From the NCBI RefSeq assembly GCF_025370935.1, contig NC_133495.1:186001-250000 (forward strand): a stretch of DNA of 64,000 nucleotides, given 5' to 3'. Under the pieces are notes generated by a model, which saw only the letters and a list, made by a program, of their open reading frames with translations, was not told where the DNA came from and did no database searches. The translations under genes were made by a program, and so were the position numbers. Below, one piece after another: positions 12,501-20,569 of this stretch. The DNA comes from Choristoneura fumiferana. Taxonomy: Eukaryota; Arthropoda; Insecta; Lepidoptera; Tortricidae. Within the stretch, counting starts at the first letter, position 1; each line of letters opens with the position of its first letter.

Positions 12501-15500
12501 GCCGGCCTCGTCCGCCCCGTCGGGCAGTCGGGCGCGCCGTCGCAGCGCCACTGCGGCAGGTAGCAGCCGCCGCCCGCGCCGCACGGCAGCGCGCCGGCGC
12601 CCAGCGTGTGTGGTCAGTCTGCCGGTGTAATGTTACTGACCGGGGCTGCAGCCGGCCTCGTCCGCCCCGTCGGGGCAGTCGGGCGCGCCGTCGCAGCGCC
12701 ACTGCGGCAGGTAGCAGCCGCCGCCCGCGCCGCACGGCAGCGCGCCGGCGCCCAGCGTGTGTGGTCAGTCTGCCGGTGTAATGTTACTGACCGGGGCTGC
12801 AGCCGGCCTCGTCCGCCCCGTCGGGGCAGTCGGGCGCGCCGTCGCAGCGCCACTGCGGCAGGTAGCAGCCGCCGCCCGCGCCGCACGGCAGCGCGCCGGC
12901 GCCCAGCGTGTGTGGTCAGTCTGCCGGTGTAATGTTACTGACCGGGCTGCAGCCGGCCTCGTCCGCCCGTCGGGGCAGTCGGGCGCGCCGTCGCAGCGCC
13001 ACTGCGGCAGGTAGCAGCCGCCGCCCGCGCCGCACGGCAGCGCGCCGGCGCCCAGCGTGTGTGGTCAGTCTGCCGGTGTAATGTTACTGACCGGGGCTGC
13101 AGCCGGCCTCGTCCGCCCCGTCGGGGCAGTCGGGCGCGCCGTCGCAGCGCCACTGCGGCAGGTAGCAGCCGCCGCCCGCGCCGCACGGCAGCGCGCCGGC
13201 GCCCAGCGTGTGTGGTCAGTCTGCCGGTGTAATGTTACTGACCGGGGCTGCAGCCGGCCTCGTCCGCCCCGTCGGGGCAGTCGGGCGCGCCGTCGCAGCG
13301 CCACTGCGGCAGGTAGCAGCCGCCGCCCGCGCCGCACGGCAGCGCGGCGCCGCGCCCAGCGTGTGTGGTCAGTCTGCCGGTGTAATGTTACTGACCGGGG
13401 CTGCAGCCGGCCTCGTCCGCCCCGTCGGGGCAGTCGGGCGCGCCGTCGCAGCGCCACTGCGGCAGGTAGCAGCCGCCGCCCGCGCCGCCACGGCAGCGCG
13501 CCGGCGCCCAGCGTGTGTGTCAGTCTGCCGGTGTAATGTTACTGACCGGGGCTGCAGCCGGCCTCGTCCGCCCCGTCGGGGCAGTCGGGCGCGCCGTCGC
13601 AGCCCCACTGCGGCAGGTAGCAGCCGCCGCCCGCGCCGCACGGCAGCGCGCCGGCGCCCAGCGTGTGTGGTCAGTCTGCCGGTGTAATGTTACTGACCGG
13701 GGCTGCAGCCGGCCTCGTCCGCCCCGTCGGGGCAGTCGGGCGCGCCGTCGCAGCGCCACTGCGGCAGGTAGCAGCCGCCGCCCGCGCCGCACGGCAGCGC
13801 GCCGGCGCCCAGCTCCGCGCACCCGTTGCGCGCGCAGCCGCCCTCGTCCGACCCGTCCGCGCACTCCGCCAGACCCGGAGCAGCGCGCTGACAGCGCAAC
13901 GCAGGTACCGTCGTCGCATCTGGTCACACAAATAGTAACAGCCTATTTATAAAAAAATCCTTAATTGAGGTTTGATCGGTCTGTTACTTAGCAGACTGAT
14001 TAAGCTTGATAGGCGGTTTCAAGAAGTATGATTCATAAACGCTGCTAGCAGTCTGCTAGTTGTTGAGCTGCTGATAGACGGATTAGACGCGTTATGTTGG
14101 CTATCTTGACAAATCAAAGTCAAAAAAATGCCCTCATCGATAATTAAAAAAAAAATGACAGCAGTGGCAGCAGAGATGTTTTTTTTCCCGCCATTTCCGA
14201 TCCGCATGTTTATGAACCTAAGTGCAAAAAGCCATAATTATGTTAATCATCCTAATTTTATTTTTCTCATATTTATTGTTAGTAAAGTAGCAGTAATAAA
14301 TACCTAATTTAGAGGGTTTTTAAATACAATTTTTAATCTTTGCGTAACCAGGGAGGGTTCACTAAAAATATCTTCGGTATGGTTTTTTGCTCTTGTCAAA
14401 GTCAGCTGTTCAAACTTGTGGCGGCCATTTTGTGACTTAGCAGGGAGATAAAGGAGGGTCTACGGTCCTCTAACTTTAGCAGAACCTTGATCGACTGATT
14501 AGCGCTAACAGACGTTTATGAATCATGTTTTTTAGCATCGGGCCTTCAAGGAGCCTTCAAGGAGGCTCTAACTTTTTATGAATAAGGCTGTAAGTCTTTG
14601 TTTAAAATGTTGTGTGACAGAGTGGCGGTATAGGTAGAGTCATTCACGATGACGAGTGCCGTGGTTCTTATTACAATGTCATTAATGTCTTATTTTGTCA
14701 AAATCACGCGTCTTCGTGAATGTCACTAGGTATATGAAAAAGAAGCCTTTCACAGCGACTGAACACTCGATAGACTATCACAAAAATAAAACAAATAATG
14801 TTGAAAGATTTTTTGAAATCGGTCCAGTAGTTTTTAATTTAATTCGTTAGAACCATCCAAACATACAAAAACACAAATCTTTCCTCTTTTAAGTAGTACA
14901 AGTATGATGTGTTTCAAAATTGTGCGGAATATTTAACTGCAGTCGAACGTTCATAGGCCGAGCCGACTCCTGGTGATGCCTAATCTATTTACAGGAGTTT
15001 AGGTCAGATGGTTAACGACAAGTAGAAGTCCGAGATAACGCTAAAATAAAAACGACCGAGGCGATTGCTGGATGACAAATGATTTGATGAAGGCTTGCGC
15101 AGCATCCGTTAATGCAGATGATCTATGTAGATGAATAAATATGAATAAACCGAAATAAAACTAGATCGACTGTTAAGGACGAGGTCACTCACCTGAACTG
15201 AGTGTCGGGACAGTCGCAGACGGTCTCGTCGCTGCCGTCGTCGCAGTCGTCGACGCCGTCGCACAGCGCGCCGGCGCGCACGCAGCGCCCGCCCGCGCCG
15301 CACGACACCGTGTCCGCGGGGCACGAGCGCGACGCTAAAACAATACACGAGTTAACACCATTTTACTATTCTACATGGAATAGTGTGCATACGTATCGTG
15401 TACGTATTCCTGTGCGTTTCAACGCTCGAGGAAAACAAAACCGCAACTATACGCGCGTACAGGCGCTTCCAAAAACTAGCTTATACGCGCAAATAAAACG

Positions 15501-18448
15501 CTAGTCTGAAATCACCTTTTTAGACCTTTTCCTAAAACCACGTTTTTAAGATATCAAGCATGAATATGATGAGCCCTTTTTGTAAAATAATTAATTAATT
15601 CAGTCGTTACTTCGCTGAGGTCAAATGTTGTTTAAATAAATGAAATTCCATTGTTGTTTAGTTATAAGCATGAAAAATGTAAAAACCCCAATATAAAAAA
15701 GGCACAACACTATATACACCAAATTAATTAATTTCCATTTGCAATTTGTGTTTTTACATTTTTTAAGATTAATCTTAGTCCGCAATGGTATCCGTTCATT
15801 TCGCAACTAAAATTTGGCAACCTGTTTCGTTTCGCAACTTTTTATTTCGCAAACTCTAAAACTGTGAATGTTTTAGGATTTATTTCAGGGCCATCGTGTA
15901 AACCTTTAGGAAGTGAGGTTAGTTTTTTTTTAAATCCTGAAATATTTACAGTTTCAGAAATATTAAACAGTTGCGAAATGTGCAACGAAATTAAAAGTTG
16001 CGAAATGATTCAGGTTGCCAAACGTTAGTTTCGAAACACTAGTGAACCGTCTGTAATAGCTGAGTGGGTGTGAGTGCAATAACTTACTGCAGTAATACAA
16101 GTCCTCGTCGCTCGCGTCTCCCGGGCCACAGTTGGGGATGCCGTCGCACACCAACTCCTCGGGTATACACTCGCCCTCGGCGCAGGCGAACTGGCCGTCG
16201 GGGCAGTGCGTGTTGACGGGCGGCAGGAGCTCCGGTCCGGGCTCAGTTCCCGGCCGGCGGTGCACGAGCAGACCACGCCGCCGGATGATTTGGTGCAGAT
16301 TTCGGCGCAGCCGCCGTTAAGGGTCGCGCAAGGATCGGGGGAGCCTATAGACATATCGATAGGTTCAACCAATTTTTTCCACTTTGAGCCTCCATCCATC
16401 CATCCCAGCCTATATACGTCCCACTGCTGGGCACAGGCCTCCTCTCAGAACAAGAGGGCTTGGGCCATAGTTCCCACGCGGGCCCAGTGCGGTTTGGGAA
16501 CGTCACACGCACCATTGAATTGCTTCGCAGGTTTATGTAGGTTTCCTCACGATGTTTTCCTTCACCGCAAAGCTCGTGATAAATTTCAAATGTAATTCCG
16601 CACATGAATTTCGAAAAAGGCAACGCATAAACATACTTTAATACATATTAAACATTCAAGACCCGAGAACAAACATTCGTATTATTCATACAAATATCTG
16701 CCCCGGCCGGGAATCGAACCCGGGACCTCTAGCTTCGTAATCAGGTTCTCTAACCATTTGGCTATCTGGTCGACACCAGAGAATTCAGCAGAGGTTTCCC
16801 AAAAAATCTTTTGTTTATGTTTAGAACCCCCAACGCAAAAAGAGGGATGTTAACTTATAAGTTCGACCGCTATGCGTGTCTGTGTGTATATTTGTGGCAC
16901 CTCAGCTCTTAAACGGGTGGACCGATTTGAATGCGGTTGTTTTTATTTGAAAGCAGGTGTTCTAGCCATGGTTAAGAACCAGAAATAAGACATGTTTTAT
17001 CAAAATTGGTTAAGCGTTTTTGAGATATTGAACTTTGAAGTGTCAACTTTTTGTTGGTTAGGCTATAGAATGTACTGACAGGTCTGGTGTGGGCGTGACG
17101 CAGACGAGCCCCATGGGGCGCGGCAGGTCCTTGCGCAGTGCGCGCGCGCCGCCGCCGCGCCCGTCCGCGCGCAGCACGCCGCGCCCCACCCAGTCCGACC
17201 AGAACACCCACCCGCGGCACGCGGCCACGTCGAACGGTGCTCCGCGCCGGACCGCACCGATCTAAAACAATACAATACTAATAATTACAACTAGAGTTTA
17301 AACGCGGCTTTGCATGCGTAAACTATTCTATCTGGTAGTTACAAATGAAATTCCGGGATATTGCAAAATTTCCCTGGGAATTCCCATAATTTATATCGTG
17401 GATTTATTGACGTTTGACGTTTCATGAGTCTAACTCCGGCGTTTGAAATTGTTAAGATTTTATCCCTTTAAGATTACTTGTTTCTACACATTTTGAAGGT
17501 TGCTTGGAAGAGGAACCTTGGAAAATTTTCTCTGTTTATTGAATCAGGCATTACTTTGCGGAGGTCCATATCAATGAACTAAAAACAAATACACGTAACT
17601 AGCAATATACACAGGATGTCCCATAAGTAGAATGTCAAACTTAAATGAGAGATAGTGTTTTCAGAATTTTTGAAAAATGAATACCCGCACTAAGATTTCA
17701 AATTGTGATATTCGGAATTGATTGTTTTTGCGTTTAATTTTATTAAAACTAATCTTGAATAGTTGTGATAAGATGCAAAAAATCATTTTGGAAAATATTG
17801 CAGTTTTTTATTTTTTTTATTTCAATTTAAGTTTTGCCTGTTTTGAAATTTGGTTAAGATTTGATTTATCAGTGAAAAAAAATTACAAGTCTACTGTTTA
17901 GCTTACTAGCTTAAAAACACGTCCATATATTCAAAAATGATAAATATCTTATCTTTATCATAAAAACATTGTCAGGAATAAAATATGTGCACCGTGCAAT
18001 AAGCAAACTAAAAATCGCGTTAAGTTAGTACTGCCACCTTATCTAAGTTAAGGCGCGAACTGGATCAGAATGCACGCTGGTTTTATTCAGCAGCTATGCA
18101 AAATCAAATTAAATAAAACAAAACCTGATTTCTCACGTTTAATTTCACTTTTAGCAAACAATGATAAAATGCTCCTCCCTATTCTCCTCATTCCGGGGGC
18201 ATATGTGAAGCTAGTGTAAAAGCCACATGTTTAAGCTACTCACGTGTCTATGCGACCCATCGAGCAGACAGCGTTCAATCTTGTCCAGCCTCGCGTCTGC
18301 CCAGAAAAGCATTCTCGTTGTATGCTCGATGGCCAATCCGTTTGGCATTAGGATGTCTTTGGAGATAATGGTTTGCAGTTCACGTCCGCTGCTGTATGCG
18401 CGCTGAATGCGAGGGTTGGAGTCATTCCAATTGGTCCAATACAGTCGC
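362..18448 (-). CDS. LRP1: second copy of LRP1 exons e15-e32, frameshifted, probably an allelic contig
   Basis: Eighteen exons repeat e15-e32 of the right-hand gene in the same order and spacing. Exons e15, e18, e21, e25, e26, e27, e29, e30, e31 and e32 have the same length as their partner. The others carry net indels: e16 -5, e17 -1, e19 +1, e22 +1, e23 -2, e24 +1, e28 -1, and e20 lacks the partner's acceptor. Most indels fall in G/C runs, as expected of unpolished long reads. The copy starts in mid-propeller next to the 100-N gap, and its 3' continuation lies left of the window. It is probably the other haplotype of the same locus; a decaying real duplicate is the less likely alternative. 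Confidence 0.75.
716..792. repeat. 31-bp inverted repeat with 15-bp loop (left copy)
   Basis: Arms atgatagctaagcctataca and its complement (one mismatch) around gaagaactgcatgaa. A strong hairpin in the e31-e32 intron; right copy at 31655-31731. Confidence 0.88.
841..1070. other. ~230-bp segment present only in the left copy
   Basis: Absent from the right copy at about 31783. Part of it (aatatgtccataaaagtcgt to ggtgaagtac) resembles 10862-10920, another left-only segment, so it is probably a mobile or duplicated sequence. Confidence 0.6.
1123..1337 (-). CDS. LRP1: LRP1 exon e31, left copy
   Basis: Same 215 bp EGF plus half-LDLa (KCIPFWW) as 31840-32054. Confidence 0.88.
1356..1770 (+). mobile_element. 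Helitron fragment with nested foldback (left copy)
   Basis: actaatattataa (twice), then tgctaaagtttgtaagtctg and, after a foldback insertion at 1484-1634, atccgatttagatgaaattc and ggatagcgataaacgaattc. No clear 3' end. Confidence 0.65.
1484..1634. mobile_element. 151-bp foldback element (left copy)
   Basis: Near-perfect inverted arms of about 54 bp (aataccaccaacggggactt and its complement at the other end) around a 41-bp centre. Probably a MITE; the target duplication is unclear. Confidence 0.8.
1889..2009 (-). CDS. LRP1: LRP1 exon e30, left copy
   Basis: Same 121 bp as 32607-32727, with one base change (GAG/GAA region) and the same weak donor. Confidence 0.87.
2065..2204. mobile_element. 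Harbinger/Tourist-like MITE, family GGGGCTGTTTCACC
   Basis: Foldback of about 140 bp with long inverted termini (ggggctgtttcaccatccat) and TAA on both sides. The 3-bp TWA target duplication and the GGGxxTGTTT end point to PIF/Harbinger. No coding capacity. Confidence 0.85.
2370..2508. mobile_element. Harbinger-like MITE, same family, second copy in this intron
   Basis: Foldback flanked by TAA, 165 bp from the previous copy and in the same intron. One G of the left terminus is missing compared with the right-hand duplicate at 33089. Confidence 0.85.
2905..3032 (-). CDS. LRP1: LRP1 exon e29, left copy
   Basis: Same 128 bp with RVYWSDWET as 33594-33721. Confidence 0.88.
3439..3655 (-). CDS. 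LRP1: LRP1 exon e28, left copy, one base short
   Basis: 217 bp against 218: one G lost in the TTGGGAAG run near 3529, just before the LYFADARE blade. Confidence 0.83.
3950..4030 (+). mobile_element. tRNA-like SINE head fragment (left copy)
   Basis: agtggtgtaggggttatagc resembles box A and gggttcgatttcc is a clear box B, 35 bp apart, but there is no complete cloverleaf. Repeated at 34640-34720. Confidence 0.6.
4253..4440 (-). CDS. LRP1: LRP1 exon e27, left copy
   Basis: Same 188 bp NVYWCDKG blade as 34943-35130. Confidence 0.88.
4645..4830 (-). mobile_element. SINE family A, shortened
   Basis: Same landmarks as the other family A copies (cacttgacaccaattgacctagtcc, ccacttggccatctggtcg), with part of the body and head deleted. 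Also present in the right copy at 35370-35549. Confidence 0.8.
5095..5315 (-). CDS. LRP1: LRP1 exon e26, left copy
   Basis: Same 221 bp, FTNRYYIRR and CLYWSD. Only silent or minor base changes against 35812-36032. Confidence 0.88.
5316..6550. other. intron e25-e26, left copy: no gene
   Basis: AT-rich intron with two diverged copies of ctcacctgatgaaaa (about 5891 and 6289) and a repeat with gaagggctacgaaatagccc (6420-6440), also found at 39630-39700. No open frame or RNA gene recognised. The right copy is 36033-37284. Confidence 0.6.
6551..6633 (-). CDS. LRP1: LRP1 exon e25, left copy
   Basis: Same 83 bp cbEGF half as 37285-37367. Confidence 0.87.
7104..7267 (-). CDS. LRP1: LRP1 exon e24, left copy, one extra base
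   Basis: One extra C in the run near 7203 shifts the frame after CTELPVG. This copy has a single unit where the right copy has twelve 100-bp units, so it shows the unexpanded exon-intron border. Confidence 0.82.
7445..7592 (-). mobile_element. Helitron 3' part (left copy)
   Basis: Plus-strand ctagctgttgaccgcgactc is the reverse of a Helitron 3' end; the 5' end is diverged. Counterpart at 39289-39435. Confidence 0.6.
7937..8022 (+). mobile_element. LINE 3' end fragment, gaggcctttgcccagcag (left copy)
   Basis: gattggcggaggaaagggga ggcctttgcccagcagaggg acatattac then an A tail; a common insect LINE 3' end. Counterpart at 39838-39928. Confidence 0.55.
8222..8390 (-). CDS. LRP1: LRP1 exon e23, left copy, frameshifted
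   Basis: 169 bp against 171: one C lost near 8228 and one near 8316. WQCSNRACVPRAALCDS and CGDYSDE are readable. Confidence 0.8.
8897..9026. mobile_element. 130-bp TACAGTCAACCA foldback MITE (left copy)
   Basis: Inverted ends tacagtcaaccacaaaaa and tagttgactgta, with inner arms cggccaaaggtacaaatata and complement. TA at both ends suggests a Tc1/mariner-type MITE. Confidence 0.72.
9120..9364 (-). CDS. LRP1: LRP1 exon e22, left copy, frameshifted
   Basis: 245 bp against 244. Several compensating and uncompensated indels occur in the proline-threonine linker between about 9270 and 9320; both flanking LDLa halves are readable. Confidence 0.8.
9380..9660 (-). mobile_element. SINE family B (left copy)
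   Basis: Minus strand: head with gtggcttagtggtttgaac and a box B-like ggggttaaacccgg, body with ttgggaacaacggcccaagc, tail at gatgatgataacaatg next to the e22 acceptor. Confidence 0.8.
10639..10814 (-). CDS. LRP1: LRP1 exon e21, left copy
   Basis: Identical in length (176 bp) and coding content to 42668-42843. Confidence 0.87.
10955..11003. repeat. hairpin in the left-copy-only intron segment
   Basis: gattgcaggcgcgctagctc and its complement with a short loop. Lies in a ~590-bp stretch (10850-11435) that the right copy lacks. Confidence 0.75.
11304..11410. repeat. ~107-bp foldback, left copy only
   Basis: Arms ggctggaatagcaattgctg and agcaattgcctacttccagg pair imperfectly; the inner arms are gtattagttaaacggac and gtccgtttaatac. 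Confidence 0.72.
11411..11901. other. intron e20-e21, no gene
   Basis: AT-rich sequence also present in the right copy at 42895-43334. I see no feature in it. Confidence 0.6.
11902..12048 (-). CDS. LRP1: LRP1 exon e20, left copy, acceptor not found
   Basis: LDLa with DTTTPQTLCSEDQFSCS as in the right copy, and an intact donor. Upstream of the DTTTP codons the sequence differs and no in-frame AG acceptor is visible, so the high coordinate is approximate. Confidence 0.72.
12307..13811. repeat. 151-bp minisatellite, about 10 units, spanning an LDLa exon end and donor (left copy)
   Basis: The motif gtgtaatgttactgacc recurs ten times from 12325 to 13700 with a period of about 151 bp. On the minus strand each unit holds the CYLPQWRCDG LDLa, the donor gtcagt and about 30 bp of intron. 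Units are near identical with 1-2 base indels. Only the unit nearest 13800 is attached to the 5' part of exon e19. Confidence 0.95.
13698..13919 (-). CDS. LRP1: LRP1 exon e19, left copy, at the head of the 151-bp array
   Basis: Two LDLa repeats as in the right copy. It is 222 bp, one more than the in-frame length, from an extra G near 13877. The second LDLa keeps CPDGADEAGC, which the right copy breaks, so the true exon can be read by comparing both. Confidence 0.8.
13939..14590. mobile_element. 652-bp MITE with CAGCCTTATTCATAAAA termini (left copy)
   Basis: Ends cagcctatttataaaa and ttttatgaataaggctg are inverted. TAA flanks both sides, so it is Harbinger-like by target duplication. It begins 17 bp upstream of exon e19. 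Confidence 0.82.
14591..15192. other. intron e18-e19 remainder, no gene
   Basis: Unique-looking AT-rich sequence with a short Helitron-like phrase (gaaatcggtccagtagtttt) at 14816-14840. Right copy at 45375-46091. Confidence 0.55.
15193..15334 (-). CDS. LRP1: LRP1 exon e18, left copy
   Basis: Same length (142 bp), phases and LDLa as 46092-46233, with a base change near 15327. Confidence 0.86.
15375..15515. mobile_element. GCTAGTCTGAAA foldback-type MITE, fragment (left copy)
   Basis: Contains gcgcaaataaaacgctagtctgaaa, a terminus shared with the element at 55255-55460, and the inner phrase cgctcgaggaaaacaaaacc. Confidence 0.6.
15799..16036. mobile_element. ~238-bp foldback (TTTCGCAACTAA ends), left copy
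   Basis: Left arm with ttggcaacctgtttcgtttc and cgcaactttt, right arm with its complement ending ttagtttcgaaa. It ends about 50 bp from exon e17. The right copy of this element contains an inserted MITE. Confidence 0.72.
16088..16344 (-). CDS. LRP1: LRP1 exon e17, left copy, one base short
   Basis: EGF and LDLa as in the right copy. One C is missing in the GGGCCGGC run near 16219, so the EGF and LDLa halves fall in different frames. Confidence 0.82.
16404..16775 (-). mobile_element. chimeric SINE: family A head on family B body (left copy)
   Basis: On the minus strand the tRNA-like head and first ~120 bp are family A. Near 16625 the sequence switches to the family B body (landmarks ttcctcacgatg, gtcccactgctgggcac) without B's own head. 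Confidence 0.75.
16800..17065 (+). mobile_element. dispersed repeat with ttaaacgggtggaccgattt (left copy)
   Basis: Matches 47876-48127 and, inverted and split by a MITE, 53775-53878 plus 54570-54640. The family is not recognised; no frame. Confidence 0.65.
17080..17261 (-). CDS. LRP1: LRP1 exon e16, left copy, frameshifted
   Basis: 182 bp against 187 in the right copy: 2 bp lost near 17095, 1 bp in a G run near 17236 and 2 bp near 17257. FWSDW blade residues remain readable in pieces. Confidence 0.8.
17262..18243. other. intron e15-e16, left copy: no gene
   Basis: AT-rich. Includes a terminus phrase gaatcaggcattactttgcg (17542) that is the reverse of one at 805-840. No frame. Confidence 0.55.
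18244..18448 (-). CDS. LRP1: LRP1 exon e15, left copy
   Basis: Same 205 bp and same YWTN and FWAD blades as 49341-49545, with intact frame and borders. First exon of the left copy after the gap. Confidence 0.85.
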
Positions 18449-18525
18449 CTGTAAGAAAACTGTCAAGTTAGAACCTATGCACTGGTACACTTGTTCTGGT
18501 ATAGTAGGAAATTTTATTTAGAGGG

Positions 18526-18800
18526 GCCATCACCACACCAATCGAAGCTGGTATGAAACTCACCATACCTGTCGAGGAAGACGAGAGACCGGATCTACCG
18601 TACAGCTTATTGGATCTCTAATGTACATTGCCATCGGGACAAGGCCTGACATATCGCACACAGTGTCTTATCTAAGTCAATTCAATGTACATTACGGGGA
18701 GGTGCATTGGAAAGCTGCCAAACGGGTACTGAGATATCTCAAGGCAACTAAAGACCTGAGCCTATGTTTCAAAAAGGAATCAAGTTAAAGTGACATTGTA
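18526..18800 (+). mobile_element. Copia retrotransposon pol fragment (left copy only)
   Basis: Plus strand reads LIGSLMYIAIGTRPDISHTV then SYLSQFN and LRYLKATKDL, the conserved end of a Ty1/Copia reverse transcriptase. A 2-base loss upstream separates TPIEAGMKLTIPVEEDERPD into another frame. No LTR is seen; the right copy joins directly at 49620. Confidence 0.88.
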
Positions 18801-19036
18801 TAATGTGCCTTTTTTTAATAGCCTTCCCTCCTGACCTCCACAACAATATGCCTACAGTAAGCCCGTGCTAAGGCTCCGACTTCAGACTGGTAGATAATTA
18901 TTTGAATGTTTTTTGTAGTCGGTTCAATTTTTTGTTAAAAATTTTTTTTATGAACTACACCGTAGTAGTACACCGTGTTATTTATAGGCTTTATATGAGT
19001 ACTACTCCTGTGCAAATATATCAACAATCTACGTCA

Positions 19037-19265
19037 TAATCAAGGAGGGGAATTTTCATAGCAAAATCAAATGTCAAGAGGGATTGACCATTGTGTTTTA
19101 TCGACTGTCGATGTTTAATTATCAGGTACCACGATATGTTTTAGGTAATTAAATTAGACCTTTGTCCCGCCATTTGCCTTTGTGGTACCAAAAAAAATTA
19201 TTCTGTGTGTTTGTTACAATTTAAACATAAAATCGAAACGGAAATGATAAACAGTGTAAACTGAC
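19037..19265 (+). mobile_element. hAT-like terminus, fragment (left copy)
   Basis: caaggaggggaattttcata and the following 60 bp resemble the left end of the hAT element at 24260; no matching right end was seen. Repeated at 49701-49925. Confidence 0.5.
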
Positions 19266-19399
19266 GATAGACTAGCCTTCATTCAAAATAACAGAATCGA
19301 AATCTATGTTTGTACTAATTATATTTTCTTCATCTTGTCTGTAGTAACAAAGTATTGTCATTATTTTCTCTACACTGTCACCCCGTGTTTTTTTTTTAT

Positions 19400-19615
19400 G
19401 GTATAGGGGCAAACGAACAGTCGGGTACAAACGTTCTAGAGTGGAAGCTATGGGGGAAAAGCGACCTCAGGGTAGACCACAAATGCGGTGGAAGACGATG
19501 TCAGAAAGGTTGCTGGCTCAAATTGGATTCAAAGTGCTCAATGTCGCGACGAATGTAAATAATTAAAGAGCCTACACAGAGAAGGTTTGGAAAGGGCTGA
19601 AGAAGAAGAGAATAT
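19400..19615 (+). mobile_element. LINE reverse-transcriptase C-terminal fragment (left copy)
   Basis: Broken frames read RPQGRP, RWKTM and, one frame over, a WxRKxxxNW-like tail typical of the end of insect LINE endonuclease-RT proteins. Followed by gaagaagaagag. Counterpart at 50050-50275. Confidence 0.6.
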
Positions 19616-19754
19616 AAATACGGTATTTGACAAACTCCTGATTTTGCCATATCTTAAATTATTATGAAAATATAGATATACAGATAGTGTTTTACGAAGA
19701 GAAATTTAAATCGATTGAAAATTGATTTAAAGTGATTTTTTTAAAAATCTATAT

Positions 19755-19854
19755 NNNNNNNNNNNNNNNNNNNNNNNNNNNNNNNNNNNNNNNNNNNNNN
19801 NNNNNNNNNNNNNNNNNNNNNNNNNNNNNNNNNNNNNNNNNNNNNNNNNNNNNN
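19755..19854. other. assembly gap, exactly 100 N
   Basis: A run of exactly 100 N, the usual placeholder for a scaffold join of unknown size. Left of it lies the end of the duplicated LRP1 block; right of it the continuation of the other contig. Confidence 0.98.
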
Positions 19855-20227
19855 AAGTTGGATGACAGTGTAAGTACAGTCAACAAAAAGTACAATCAGC
19901 AAAAAAAAAAAAACATTTATTAAAAACGAACTAATTCTGTACATTTTTTGTTTTATAAGCTTTTATTAACTATTCATACGAATGTATATATCTTTTCTAT
20001 CTATATACGACTTAAAATACAATAGCCTTGTCTTCAGCACGGGTGTTCGGCATTACATTCGTCGGCTCTTTCTATCCTATAGCGTTTCACGGAAATAAGT
20101 GATCAAAGCTGATGTGATTCAGAATGCGCTAAACAGTAGGTAATCCTTAAACAAATACCAAATTTGGTGGTAATTGAGGATTTTGTATGTCAAGGTCATG
20201 GTTGATTGATTGAATTGATTGATTGAA

Positions 20228-20462
20228 TAAATATCATGGACACTTGACACAATTGACCTAGTCCCAAACTAAGCAAAGCTTGTACTATGGATACTAGGCA
20301 ACGGATAAACATACTTATATAGATAAATACATATTAAACATCCAAGACCCGAGAACAAACATTCGTATTATTCATACAAATATCTGCCCCGGCGAGAATC
20401 GAGCCCGGAACCTCAAGCTTCGTAGTCAGGTTCTCTAACCACTTGGCTATCCGGTCGTCTAT
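20228..20462 (-). mobile_element. SINE family A next to exon e39
   Basis: Full body with the head at the high end (cacttggctatccggtcgtc) and an AT-rich tail near 20228. The head comes within about 15 bp of the e39 donor, leaving almost no native intron start. Confidence 0.85.
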
Positions 20463-20476
20463 GGTGTAGTACTGAC

Positions 20477-20569
20477 CGGTATCGCAAGCGGCGCCGGAGG
20501 GCACGCAGCGTCCGTCGCCGCACATCTGCTCGTCCTGCTCGCACAGCGACTCCGGCGACCGTCTACTGC
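20477..20569 (-). CDS. LRP1: LRP1 exon e39, LDLa 11 (start), last exon before the gap
   Basis: SLCEQDEQMCGDGRCVPSGA then ACDT begins LDLa 11. It leaves in phase 1 at donor gtcagt. A SINE head starts only about 15 bp inside the intron. The next true exon is not in the window: the first exon beyond the gap needs phase 2. Confidence 0.9.

Larger units (their letters stand above)
1..19612. repeat. left member of the ~19-kb duplicated LRP1 block
   Basis: Collinear with about 31222-50275: exons e32 to e15, the same intronic MITEs, SINEs and foldbacks in the same order. Differences are base changes, small indels, transposon presence or absence and minisatellite length. The homology ends near 19612, about 140 bp before the gap. 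Confidence 0.93.

Noticed and set aside
12306..13952. Overlapping plus and minus frames of 80-160 codons
   Set aside because: Shadow frames of the 151-bp minisatellite; the real coding content is the LDLa segment of exon e19.
19732..19944. Frames spanning the N run
   Set aside because: They only exist because N codons were read through.
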